Source: UBA9659 sp965208605
Lineage (GTDB): Bacteria > Pseudomonadota > Gammaproteobacteria > Pseudomonadales > Azotimanducaceae
Reading direction: 5' to 3'
DNA: 64,000 bases
Assembly (NCBI GenBank): GCA_965208605.1
Contig: OZ242345.1
Location: 1,736,001 to 1,800,000 of the forward strand
The position numbers and the translations under genes are program-made. Below are positions 6,840 to 15,176 of this stretch, one piece after another. The number at the start of each line of letters is the position of its first letter. The first letter of the stretch is position 1. Below the pieces are notes generated by a model. The model had not been told where the DNA came from. It worked only from the letters and a program-made list of their open reading frames with translations, and did no database searches.

Positions 6840-8219
6840 ATGTCAAATTCTAAAGTACCTGATGAAAATGTTTTTTCTAAACTAAATATTGACAAACAAG
6901 CTGCTAAGGATGGCGGTGATAATAAACCTCCTTCAGACCAAACATTTTTATCAACAACTGAAGTTGGTATTAAAGGAATTATTCAAAGGTTTTATTACAA
7001 AAATTTTCCAGAATCAGAAATGCAAGATATAGAAAAGAGAATTCTAACTAATCAGGAATATAGAAATCGCGACGGGCATGATGGCCAAATAGCTAAACTT
7101 AAATTTCAAATCGAAAACACACTTGCATCCATAAAATTTTCTGTCAAAAATAAACATGATGCTAACAAAAAAGCAAAAACAAATTTGCATAATTTCAAAA
7201 TAGAGAATGATATTGGCAGGGACTCGGTTATTAAAAGCAATTCCTCTCGCATCCGGATTGTTGTTGTGCTTGTAGCAATGTTTTTAATTGAATCCTTTGC
7301 AAATATGCTTCTTCTTTTTACCGCAATTCCCGGAGGCATCCAAGGGGCACTGGCGCTTGCGAGTGTTATATCATTTGTGAATCTATCTACATCATTCCTA
7401 GCGGGCTGGATGGTAATTACCCATTTATTTAGTAAACAGAAAGTATGGCTCAATTGCATTATTTTTGCCGTTTATTTCCTTCTTATTGTTTATATAAATT
7501 TTGCTATGGGTGTATTCAGAGGTATCTCTAATAAGGTACAAACAACTTTCACCGATGAGCAACTTATCGATGCTGCTAGTGCTTCGGTATGGCCATTTAA
7601 TGATTGGGGACACTTGGGAATTGAGTCGATTGGTTTGATTGTGCTTGGCCTGACTTTTGCCCTTATTGCCGTTATTGAAGGATACCGTATTGATGACCCA
7701 TTTCCAGGATACGGGGCTATTGCCAGAGAGGATGCTAAAAAGAAAAACGAATATGATGTCGAAGTAAAAAATAGCACTAAAGAGCTACGGTCAACATCAG
7801 ACAATGGTATTCAAAAAATAGAAAATTTTAAGGAAGAACGCGATCAAGCTAACAAGGCATGGTCTCAGGCAATTAATGATGTTCAAAGGAGTTTTGATAG
7901 CTATGAAAGATGGGTAAAAGGCCTTATAGCGTCAGGGAACATACAATTGGGAAAATATCGTGCGACAAACGCGAAACATAGAACTATACCTGCGCCTGCA
8001 TATTTTTCTGATAAATATGATTTTGAATTAGAGAAGGAAGCAATAAAAGCGTTTGCTAATCTCAAAGAAGAACACATTACAGATATGGAAAAAGATAGAC
8101 AATTTTTCGAATCCAGGAAAATTATCCTAGACGAATACAATAAGGCAACGCAACAATTGACCGAAATATATAGCAAAACAGATTCTGAATATCAAACTTT
8201 TTTACAAGAATTAATATGA
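6840..8219 (+). CDS. Multi-spanning membrane protein with coiled-coil flanks
   Basis: A 459-residue protein with a charged N-terminal region (1-137), four predicted membrane segments at about 138-162, 167-193, 203-227 and 262-281, and a long, very charged, helical C-terminal region (about 295-459) of coiled-coil character. After the last membrane segment comes the motif GYRIDDPFPGYG. The family is not one I can name, though similar 'DDP.PGYG' membrane proteins occur on plasmids and islands. Its stop overlaps the start of the following secreted vWA-like gene by 4 bp, so the two are almost certainly made together. Strongly AT-rich, unlike the core genes, suggesting transfer. Confidence 0.75.
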   Translation: MSNSKVPDENVFSKLNIDKQAAKDGGDNKPPSDQTFLSTTEVGIKGIIQRFYYKNFPESEMQDIEKRILTNQEYRNRDGHDGQIAKLKFQIENTLASIKFSVKNKHDANKKAKTNLHNFKIENDIGRDSVIKSNSSRIRIVVVLVAMFLIESFANMLLLFTAIPGGIQGALALASVISFVNLSTSFLAGWMVITHLFSKQKVWLNCIIFAVYFLLIVYINFAMGVFRGISNKVQTTFTDEQLIDAASASVWPFNDWGHLGIESIGLIVLGLTFALIAVIEGYRIDDPFPGYGAIAREDAKKKNEYDVEVKNSTKELRSTSDNGIQKIENFKEERDQANKAWSQAINDVQRSFDSYERWVKGLIASGNIQLGKYRATNAKHRTIPAPAYFSDKYDFELEKEAIKAFANLKEEHITDMEKDRQFFESRKIILDEYNKATQQLTEIYSKTDSEYQTFLQELI

Positions 8220-9109
8220 AATTTTTTAAACTACTTTTTTGTTTTTTCTTTTTGGCAATATCTTGCTCATCTTTTGCAGATACGCCAGCAGATGAAAGGC
8301 CAAGACATAAAAGAACCCAGATTAATGCTACGTACAATGGCGATTTATGCCCAAAAGTGTCCGGCAAAAAATACCATCACCATTTGGTTTTAATAGATAC
8401 AACAACCCCACTAATGAGTGATAAAATTGACCTAATAAAACGATTGGTTCTATCAGAAGCTCATCTGAAGCAGATGGTGCCATACGATAAACTTACGATA
8501 ATGAGACTTTTTCAGGATGTGCCAGTCCAAAATAAACCATTGTTTGCAAAATGTCGTCCAAGAAGCGGAGACCTAAGTAGTCAATACAAGATTGACAAGC
8601 CTAGCAGGCTGACAGAATCTGAAACAGATTTAAAACCAGTCTTTAACAAATTATTTGTTGATGGAGTAAAGAAGGCACTAGAAGAAATTGCAAACCCTCA
8701 AATTGTTCCTCCAGAAGGAAGCCGAAAAGATATAGGAAGCCCAATAATGGAACAGTTAAAAGAAATTTCAAGGCTCATTGATATCGATTTTACTAAAATA
8801 TCAAGATATGAATCCAGAAAATTAACAATCGTATCTGACCTTACTCAAAATACGTATAGGCTTCCCTTTTATGAGTTGTGCCCCAACAATACAAAATGTC
8901 CTTCTTGGGAAAATTTTAAAAATAATAATAAATACAAGTTGTGGGCCAAGCAAGCAATTCCAGATTTTGGTGAAAATATCGAAGTCAAGGTTGTATATCT
9001 AAGTTCTCACTTTGATCCGAATTTAGATAAACAAATATTAGAGTTTTGGATGGACTTTTTTGCAGACGCAGGAATTAGCGATATTGAGGTTAAGACGGAA
9101 ACTAATTAG
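8216..9109 (+). CDS. Secreted von Willebrand factor A-like protein
   Basis: A 297-residue protein with a clear signal peptide (MKFFKLLFCFFFLAISCSSFADT, cleavage probably after SFA). The mature part starts a vWA-like fold: a strand HHLVLIDTTTPLM at about residues 56-68 in the place of the metal-binding DxSxS motif (here D-T-T-T-P), then a helix, YDKLTIMRLF, and later RKLTIVSDLTQNTY, which corresponds to the second vWA strand and metal-site aspartate. The metal site is therefore non-canonical. Translationally coupled (ATGA overlap) to the upstream membrane/coiled-coil protein, so it likely acts in the periplasm as its partner. Function unknown. Confidence 0.7.
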   Translation: MKFFKLLFCFFFLAISCSSFADTPADERPRHKRTQINATYNGDLCPKVSGKKYHHHLVLIDTTTPLMSDKIDLIKRLVLSEAHLKQMVPYDKLTIMRLFQDVPVQNKPLFAKCRPRSGDLSSQYKIDKPSRLTESETDLKPVFNKLFVDGVKKALEEIANPQIVPPEGSRKDIGSPIMEQLKEISRLIDIDFTKISRYESRKLTIVSDLTQNTYRLPFYELCPNNTKCPSWENFKNNNKYKLWAKQAIPDFGENIEVKVVYLSSHFDPNLDKQILEFWMDFFADAGISDIEVKTETN

Positions 9110-9171
9110 CAGGCGGAAACACAATTGTAGATGGTCAGCTAATCACTGCCAACATTTGATTGACAACTCTC

Positions 9172-9262
9172 CCGCCGTCATTCTTGTATGTGTTATTCAA
9201 TAACTGGATTTCCCCCGAACCCCGTCATTCCTGCCTACGACGAGAATCCAGAGAAAAAAGCT
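9172..9262. repeat. Dispersed hairpin repeat with 'tgtatgtgttattcaa' module
   Basis: Contains ccgtcattcttgtatgtg, ttattcaataactggattt and 'cccgtcattcctgcc...gagaatccagag'. The same tgtatgtgtt...actggattt module occurs at 16293, 21113, 22601 and 46328, usually beside the hairpin repeat. It separates the vWA gene from the next gene pair. Confidence 0.75.
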
Positions 9263-9350
9263 AGCGGCTAGCCATTATCAACATGTTATAATGCCGATGT
9301 AAGCATTATTAACTTACTCAAAATAGAACAACAATCATAAGGTGATAAAA

Positions 9351-9647
9351 ATGGCATTTACTAAAAAATCTCTTAAAAGAATTGCAGCTAGGACTGTTGG
9401 TGGTGCCACCGCACCAGCCTTAACCTCAGGCATCGTCGCAACAGTTGGCACAGCCAGCACCGGCACCGCTATATCCTCATTATCCGGTGTGGCAGCGACG
9501 AATGCGACGCTGGCTTGGTTGGGCGGCGGCACATTGGCCGCTGGCGGTTTAGGTATGGCCGGAGGCGCAATTGTTCTTGGTGCTATCGGCATAGGGGGTG
9601 CTGTCTGCGCAGGTCGCCTATATAAAAAATGGAGTGAAAAAAGCTAA
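9351..9647 (+). CDS. Small glycine/alanine-rich hydrophobic protein (glycine-zipper type)
   Basis: A 98-residue protein starting at ATG 9351, 8 bp after aagg; GTG 9342 is possible but less well placed. A basic start (MAFTKKSLKRIAAR) is followed by about 65 residues made almost wholly of Gly, Ala, Thr, Val and Ile with repeated GxxxG-like spacing (TSGIVATVGTASTG, LGMAGGAIVLGAIGIGGA) and a basic tail (GRLYKKWSEKS). This resembles membrane-inserting glycine-zipper proteins. It lies 2 bp upstream of an HNH-nuclease-like gene, so the two form one unit. It could be a delivery or pore component or a membrane-sited partner; nothing decides between these. Confidence 0.65.
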   Translation: MAFTKKSLKRIAARTVGGATAPALTSGIVATVGTASTGTAISSLSGVAATNATLAWLGGGTLAAGGLGMAGGAIVLGAIGIGGAVCAGRLYKKWSEKS

Positions 9648-9649
9648 CC

Positions 9650-10258
9650 ATGTCTATGTCGGACTGGCTGGAAGAGATTCCCGTTATAGGTGAATTTATC
9701 ATTTTGCTGAGACCTGAGGATGCATCTGAGGATGTACCTGAGGGTGCACCTGAGGATGCCTCTGAGGATGCAGCGGAATTGGTCACAAGCGCACCCGCTA
9801 TTGTTGACTATGGAGCCCTGCGCGGGACCATGTGCTGGATCGAGGTAGACGATACAGGGCTGGATACGCGTGATTACCTACTGGAAGGATGCTCTGAAGT
9901 GCCAGTTACGCGGGACGCAACAGGGAATATCATAAGCGGGCAATGGACCGGCCCGCATGGCTTCACCTCAACCGACCCATCTAACCTTGATATTGACCAT
10001 CGCGCCCCATTCAAGCAAGTCGTGGAAGAAAATCCAGACATTTACAACCTGTCACGCGAAGAACAGTTAAAAATCTATAATGACCAAGACAATCTGCAAA
10101 TTGTTGATAGTCATCATAATCAGGTTGAAAAGGGTGCTGAAACCCTACAAGAACATGCCCCGGAATTTCTTTCTTCAGAGGAACGTGAGGCGTTCCTGAA
10201 GAAAGGCACGGAATATCTTGCTAAGGTTAAAAATCAGATTAACAGCAAGATTACTTAG
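9650..10258 (+). CDS. HNH-nuclease-like protein with tandem acidic repeats
   Basis: A 202-residue protein. Residues 22-41 are an acidic tract of five four-residue units (PEDA/SEDV/PEGA type) encoded by 12-bp tandem repeats at 9712-9771. The C-terminal domain carries an HNH-type pattern: DIDHRAPF at about 114-121, then DQDNLQIVDSHHNQVEKG at about 145-162, giving the H...N...H metal-finger arrangement. This layout resembles the nuclease toxin domains of polymorphic and colicin-like effectors. No secretion signal and no obvious immunity gene follow; downstream is only repeat DNA. It sits 2 bp after the glycine-zipper protein gene. A second ATG at 9656 could be the start. Confidence 0.7.
   Translation: MSMSDWLEEIPVIGEFIILLRPEDASEDVPEGAPEDASEDAAELVTSAPAIVDYGALRGTMCWIEVDDTGLDTRDYLLEGCSEVPVTRDATGNIISGQWTGPHGFTSTDPSNLDIDHRAPFKQVVEENPDIYNLSREEQLKIYNDQDNLQIVDSHHNQVEKGAETLQEHAPEFLSSEEREAFLKKGTEYLAKVKNQINSKIT
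9712..9771. repeat. 12-bp tandem repeat in the HNH gene
   Basis: Five imperfect copies of cctgaggatgca (variants tctgaggatgta, cctgagggtgca and others), in frame, encoding repeated [P/S]E[D/G][A/V]. Confidence 0.9.
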
Positions 10259-10264
10259 TAACTC

Positions 10265-10705
10265 AACAGTTAGTGCGCTTTGTCCTAGTTTCAGGCGGGA
10301 CAAGCCGCATACACTAACCGCGAGTGGCAAGCACTGCCTCCCCGACATGCCCGCGCCAACCCTTGTTTTAGAAGCGCAATCCACCACCTACCGCTGTTGA
10401 TGTGTAGCGGGCTGTTAAGGCGATACCGCTCGTTCCTCTGTGGATTCCCGAGCAAGCTCGAGAATGACGGCGGGAGGGGAGTGCGCCTTTAACGGAAGCA
10501 CAACCCACTGACCGCCCCTCCAAACCCCGTCATTTCTCTGGATTCCCGAGCAAGCTCGAGAATGACGGCGGGAGGGAGTGCGCCTTTAACGAAAGCACAA
10601 TCCACTGACTGCCCCTCCAAACCCCGTCATTTCTCTGGATTCCCGAGCAAGCTCGAGAATGACGGCGCGGGGCGGCGTAAGCCGCCTGAAAGGCGCGGGG
10701 CACCC
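10265..10705. repeat. Dispersed hairpin repeat array with 98-bp tandem copies
   Basis: Gap of 464 bp without a gene. The first part repeats the module seen at 1620-1740 (cactgcctccccga, cccttgttttagaagcgc, tgttgatgtgtagcgggctg). From 10441 there are two full tandem copies of about 98 bp (10441-10538, 10539-10635), each starting tggattcccgagcaagctcg and ending accccgtcatttctc, and a partial third copy ending in ggcggcgtaagccgcc at about 10682. Confidence 0.85.
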
Positions 10706-10722
10706 CCGCCCAGGCAGCCCGG

Positions 10723-11196
10723 CTAGACTAAGGAAGCAAGCGGCAGGACGGTTGAGTTCTTGATTTCGGTGACGGCAATGTGTGAGTGGACTTCGTCAAT
10801 GTGGGAGAGTTTTGTCAGCTTCTGGCGGACAAAAATTTCATAATGGCGAATGTCCTGGACGACAATCTTCAACATATAGTCCCAGGTGCCGGCCATGGTG
10901 TAGCACTCGGTAACTTCGGGGAGAATTTCCACCTCCCGTTCAAATTCTTCCAGATTGCCCCTGCCCAGGGTGGACAGATTGACCGTGGCAAACACCACCA
11001 CATCCATGCCTAGCTTTTCCCTATCCAGCAGTGCCACCTTCTTGCTGATGAGCCCTTGTTCCTCCAAGCGGTTGATGCGTCGCCAGCAGGGGGACTGGGA
11101 CAGGTTGACCCGATTGGCGATGTCTTGAGTACTGAGGCTGCCATCTCGTTGTAGCAGATCCAGAATCTGAATATCTTTGGAGTCTAATGCCGCCAT
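10723..11196 (-). CDS. Lrp/AsnC family transcriptional regulator
   Basis: A feast/famine regulator of 157 residues from ATG 11196. The N-terminal helix-turn-helix reads LDSKDIQILDLLQRDGSLSTQDIANRVNLSQSPCWRRINRLEEQGLI, the standard Lrp pattern. The C-terminal ligand-binding (RAM) domain includes EVTECYTMAGTWDYMLKIVVQD. Such proteins bind amino acids and control nearby catabolic genes. It is divergently placed from the indolepyruvate oxidoreductase and leucine dehydrogenase genes, so it probably regulates them. The frame is open upstream to 11271 through a 12-bp tandem repeat that would add units such as TVIG, AVID and TIIG; ATG 11196 fits the family better but lies inside the last repeat unit. 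Confidence 0.9.
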   Translation of the reverse strand: MAALDSKDIQILDLLQRDGSLSTQDIANRVNLSQSPCWRRINRLEEQGLISKKVALLDREKLGMDVVVFATVNLSTLGRGNLEEFEREVEILPEVTECYTMAGTWDYMLKIVVQDIRHYEIFVRQKLTKLSHIDEVHSHIAVTEIKNSTVLPLASLV

Positions 11197-11263
11197 AACT
11201 TCACCCATAACTGCGCCTATAATTGTGTCTATAACTGCACCTATAACTGTGCCTATTCCCGTC
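11192..11263. repeat. 12-bp tandem repeat across the Lrp start codon
   Basis: Six imperfect units of the type cctataactgtg (cataacttca, cccataactgcg, cctataattgtg, tctataactgca, cctataactgtg and a diverged end). On the minus strand the repeat is in frame with the Lrp gene and includes its likely start codon, so unit changes would alter either leader length or N-terminus. Confidence 0.85.
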
Positions 11264-11491
11264 TGCAACACTGCCCTTAAAAGCTGCCCTTAAAAACCGC
11301 CCTCAACAGCAAAGCTGCCCTCGAAAGCAAAGCCCAGAATAGCAAGTCTACAATAGAATAATTTATTCATTTTATACACTAATATACAGATATTTACCTC
11401 ATAAATGCCCTATAACAAGGTAAATAACATAGAATAACTAGCAAATAGGGATTATTATTCAACCTAGAAATTCATCAAAAAAGCACCTGGG
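11264..11491. promoter_or_regulatory. Divergent promoter region of lrp and the oxidoreductase
   Basis: Shared control region between the divergently transcribed Lrp regulator and the indolepyruvate oxidoreductase. The left half is a degenerate purine-rich repeat (cttaaaagctgcc, cagcaaagctgccc). The right half, 11345-11460, is very AT-rich with several TATA-like stretches (tttatacactaatatacag), a plausible home for the promoters and Lrp sites. No single promoter can be picked with confidence. Confidence 0.4.
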
Positions 11492-14400
11492 ATGTCGCAA
11501 ACACAACATAAAATGTCGCTAGACGACAAGTATGCACTGGATGTTACCCATGCCTATATGACCGGCATAGAAGCCCTGGTGCGGCTCCCCATGTTGCAAC
11601 ATCAACGGGACCTTGAGCGGGGTTTGAATACGGCTGGCTTCATCTCGGGTTATCGCGGCTCCCCCCTCGGCAGCTTTGACCAGGCACTCTGGAAGGCCCA
11701 AAAGTTTCTTGATCAGCACCAGATCACCTTCCAGCCCGGCATCAATGAGGACCTTGCGGCGACCGCCGTCTGGGGCAGCCAGCAGGTCAATCTCTTTGCG
11801 GGTGCAAGATACGACGGCGTCTTTGGCATGTGGTACGGCAAGGGTCCCGGTGTTGACCGCAGCATGGATGCCATCCGGCACGCCAACGCCTTTGGCACCT
11901 CAAAATATGGTGGTGTGCTTGCCGTGGCGGGCGATGACCATGCCGCCAAGTCGTCCACCCTCCCGCACCAGTCAGAGCATCTCTTTATCGGTGCCTCCCT
12001 GCCGATACTCAATCCAGCCAATGTGCAGGAGGTGCTAGACCTGGGCATCTTCGGGTGGGAGCTATCTCGCTATTGTGGTGCCTGGGTGGCACTCAAAGCG
12101 ATTACTGAAAATATGGATTCCGCCATCTCCGCGGAAATTGATCCTCAGCGAGTCAAGATTCTGATACCGGAAAATTTCGTCCTGCCGGAGACTGGTGTGC
12201 ACGCACGTTGGCCAGACTCGGCGCTTGAACAAGAACTGCGGCTCAACAAATACAAGATTTACGCCGCCCGGGAGTTTGCTCGAGTCAACCGTCTGAACCA
12301 TGTTGTGGTGGACAGCACCCAGCCTAGGCTGGGCATTATCACCACCGGCAAGGCCTGGCTGGATGTGATGCAAGCCTTAGAAGACCTGGGCATCGATGAA
12401 CGCAAGGCAGGCAAGATCGGACTGAGAATATTCAAGGTTGGCATGAGTTGGCCCCTTGATCCCTTTAGCACACATGAATTTGCTACGGGGCTTGAAGAAA
12501 TTCTAGTGGTTGAAGAAAAGCGTTCCATCATTGAAGACCAACTGACGGGGCAACTCTATAACTGGCCAGTGGAGCGGCGACCCAGAGTGGTTGGGGAATT
12601 TGATGAAGAAGGGAGAGACCTCCTACCCAACTTGTCGGAGCTGACGCCCGCTATGGTCGCCAGGGCAATCGCCGGACGCATGGCACGTTTTTATCAAGAC
12701 GAAACCATTGACCATAGGCTCAGCTTCTACGGCAAGAAGGAAAAGATGCTCAGCGCCCAGCTAGATAGCCCGGAACGCATGCCCCACTATTGTTCGGGTT
12801 GTCCGCATAGCACCTCCACCCGCATTCCCCAGGGTAGCCGGGCCCTGGGTGGTATAGGCTGTCATTACATGGGTATTTGGGAAACCGGGGAAAGACGTGC
12901 GGAAACCTTCACCCAGATGGGTGGTGAAGGGGTCACCTGGGTGGGGCAGGCACCCTTCACGGATACCCCGCATGTCTTCCAAAACCTGGGGGACGGCACC
13001 TACTTCCATTCTGGCTTGCTGGCGATTCGGCAGGCGGTCGCCGCCAAGGTCAACATGACCTACAAGATTTTGTACAACCATGCCGTTGCTATGACGGGCG
13101 GTCAGCCGATTGATGGCGCCCTGAGTATTGAGCAGATGATCATGCAACTCAGGGGGGAAGGCATCACCCGCATCGCCCTCTTGTCCGACCAGCCCGAACG
13201 GCATGCCGGGCTGCCTCGCCAAGCAGGGGTAACGGTTGACCATCGGGACCAACTGCTCAGTATTGAACAGGAACTCAGAGACCTGGCCGGCACCACGGTG
13301 CTGATTTTTGACCAGGCCTGTGCTGCTGAACGGCGCCGCCAGCGGAAGCATGGCTTGGTGGAAGACCCGGCACTCAGGGTGGTCATCAATCCAGAAGTCT
13401 GTGAAGGCTGTGGTGATTGCGGGGTTGTTTCCAACTGCTTGTCCCTGCTCCCGCTGGAAACTGAACTCGGGCGAAAGCGACAGATTGATCAAAGTGCCTG
13501 CAACAAGGACTACACCTGCCTCAAAGGCTTCTGCCCTAGTTTTGTCACCGTCGTCGGGGGCCGGCTGAAAAAGAACCAACGTCGGCCCGAAGAGATTGAC
13601 GCCACCGAATTACCCGAGCCCGCTATGGCATCGGTGGCGACCCAGCCCTGGAACATTGTGGTCACTGGCGTGGGCGGTACTGGCGTACTCACCGTGGCGG
13701 CCCTGGTCGCCATGGCGGCACATATTGAAGGCAAGGGCTGCGCCACTATGAATCAGACCGGCCTGGCACAGAAGTTTGGTGCGGTGGTGAGTCATGTCAG
13801 AGTTGCCCAGCACCAGAAGGCGATTAACGCCGTCAGGATTGCCGCTGGCGATGCGGACCTCTTGCTGGGTTGCGACCTGATGGTCGCGGCAGGTAATGAG
13901 GCGATTACCAAGGTCAACACGGAAAGATCGCATGCCATCATCAACGACTACTCAGCCACAGTCGCCGAGTTTGTGGCTAATCCGGATACACAGCTCCCCA
14001 CCCTTGAGATGAAAGCCCTGATTGAAGAAGAGGTCGGGGCGGAGAAGGTCAGATTTATTGACGCCACCCGGCTGGCTACTCGCCTCCTGGGGGATTCCAT
14101 CGCCAGCAATCTTTTTCTTCTAGGATACGCCCTGCAAGAGGGGCTTATTCCCGTGTCATTGCAAGCCTTGCAAGAAGCGATTGACATGAACGGTGTTGCC
14201 GTTGAGCAGAACCTTCGAGCACTGCATTGGGGGCGGCTGGCGGCGGTTGATTTGGCACAGGTGGAAGCGGCTGCTGACCCGGGGCCTGAGCGGCATGCCC
14301 TCACCGACCTTGACGAGATCATTAATGATCGTGCTGCCCGGCTTGAGCAGTACCAATCGGCTGCCTATGCCGCTCGATACCGCCAGCGGATGGCGTCATT

Positions 14401-15082
14401 AAAAGCAATGGAAGCAGCCCAGTCATTTGACCATGTATATGACCATGCAGACGCTCATTCAGACGACCAGTCACGCGACCATTCACACGACCCTTTATAC
14501 AAGCAGGACTTTGCGCTCAGCAAGACGGTCGCTAGGTCCCTTTACAAACTCATGGCCTACAAGGACGAGTATGAGGTGGCGCGGCTCTACACTGATGGCA
14601 GCTTCCAAACGCATATTGACAACCTTTTTGAAGGGGATTATCGCCTTAGATTCCATTTGGCACCGCCCATCATGGCAAGCATGGACGCCGCGACCGGCCG
14701 GCCGGCTAAGCGGCAATTCTCTGGTGGAATCATGCTGGTGTTTCACCTCTTGGCACGTTTTAAGGGGTTACGCGGCACGGTGTTTGATCCCTTTGGATAC
14801 TTGAAGGAACGGGTAGCAGAGCGCCGCACCCGAGATGCTTTCGAGACCCTGGTGGATGAAATCACCACCTCCCTGAAGAGCACTGATAAGTCTGCCGAGC
14901 AACGTTATGCACTGGCCGTTGAGTTGGCGGCCTTGCCCATGAAAATCCGTGGTTATGGGCCCGTCAAGGCAGAAAATTTGCAGGAAGTGCAACAGGAGAC
15001 AGACCTGCTGTTAAGTCAATTCAGAGGGGAGTTGTCGCCTCCCTCCTTGATAAACGTGCAGGAGGTTGGGGACGCGGCCTGA
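11492..15082 (+). CDS. Fused indolepyruvate:ferredoxin oxidoreductase (IorA-IorB type)
   Basis: Oxidatively decarboxylates aryl or branched-chain 2-oxoacids (from transaminated or deaminated amino acids) to acyl-CoA, passing electrons to ferredoxin. The 1196 residues contain, in order, a thiamine-pyrophosphate enzyme region (GFISGYRGSPLGSFD near the start, GGIGCHYMG and NLGDGTYFHSG at about 445-510), the pair CSGCPHS, a cysteine-rich iron-sulfur region at about 635-680 (CEGCGDCGVVSNC, CLKGFCPS), and a gamma-type domain starting at GVGGTGVLTVAALVAMAA at about 730. The single-chain fusion is typical of aerobic proteobacteria. A His/Asp-rich stretch at about residues 978-1000 (DHVYDHADAHSDDQSRDHSHD) is an insert of degenerate gaccat units. 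Followed by leucine dehydrogenase, under probable Lrp control. Confidence 0.93.
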   Translation: MSQTQHKMSLDDKYALDVTHAYMTGIEALVRLPMLQHQRDLERGLNTAGFISGYRGSPLGSFDQALWKAQKFLDQHQITFQPGINEDLAATAVWGSQQVNLFAGARYDGVFGMWYGKGPGVDRSMDAIRHANAFGTSKYGGVLAVAGDDHAAKSSTLPHQSEHLFIGASLPILNPANVQEVLDLGIFGWELSRYCGAWVALKAITENMDSAISAEIDPQRVKILIPENFVLPETGVHARWPDSALEQELRLNKYKIYAAREFARVNRLNHVVVDSTQPRLGIITTGKAWLDVMQALEDLGIDERKAGKIGLRIFKVGMSWPLDPFSTHEFATGLEEILVVEEKRSIIEDQLTGQLYNWPVERRPRVVGEFDEEGRDLLPNLSELTPAMVARAIAGRMARFYQDETIDHRLSFYGKKEKMLSAQLDSPERMPHYCSGCPHSTSTRIPQGSRALGGIGCHYMGIWETGERRAETFTQMGGEGVTWVGQAPFTDTPHVFQNLGDGTYFHSGLLAIRQAVAAKVNMTYKILYNHAVAMTGGQPIDGALSIEQMIMQLRGEGITRIALLSDQPERHAGLPRQAGVTVDHRDQLLSIEQELRDLAGTTVLIFDQACAAERRRQRKHGLVEDPALRVVINPEVCEGCGDCGVVSNCLSLLPLETELGRKRQIDQSACNKDYTCLKGFCPSFVTVVGGRLKKNQRRPEEIDATELPEPAMASVATQPWNIVVTGVGGTGVLTVAALVAMAAHIEGKGCATMNQTGLAQKFGAVVSHVRVAQHQKAINAVRIAAGDADLLLGCDLMVAAGNEAITKVNTERSHAIINDYSATVAEFVANPDTQLPTLEMKALIEEEVGAEKVRFIDATRLATRLLGDSIASNLFLLGYALQEGLIPVSLQALQEAIDMNGVAVEQNLRALHWGRLAAVDLAQVEAAADPGPERHALTDLDEIINDRAARLEQYQSAAYAARYRQRMASLKAMEAAQSFDHVYDHADAHSDDQSRDHSHDPLYKQDFALSKTVARSLYKLMAYKDEYEVARLYTDGSFQTHIDNLFEGDYRLRFHLAPPIMASMDAATGRPAKRQFSGGIMLVFHLLARFKGLRGTVFDPFGYLKERVAERRTRDAFETLVDEITTSLKSTDKSAEQRYALAVELAALPMKIRGYGPVKAENLQEVQQETDLLLSQFRGELSPPSLINVQEVGDAA

Positions 15083-15098
15083 GCCAAGTAGTCCCGTA

Positions 15099-15166
15099 AT
15101 TTATTAACACCATTAGTGACATGAGCATTGACACCATTAATGACACTATTAATAACATGAGGAAAA
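15099..15166. repeat. Degenerate tandem repeat before leucine dehydrogenase
   Basis: Repeated units of the type 'acaccattaatgac' and 'actattaataacatgag' in the 94-bp gap between the oxidoreductase stop and the dehydrogenase ribosome-binding site. Each unit contains attaat or attagt. No gene. Confidence 0.7.
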
Positions 15167-15176
15167 GGAGACTAGG

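Noticed and set aside
10441..10705. Possible CRISPR array from the 98-bp tandem copies
   Set aside because: The copies are contiguous and lack unique spacers of fixed length; they are tandem dispersed repeats.
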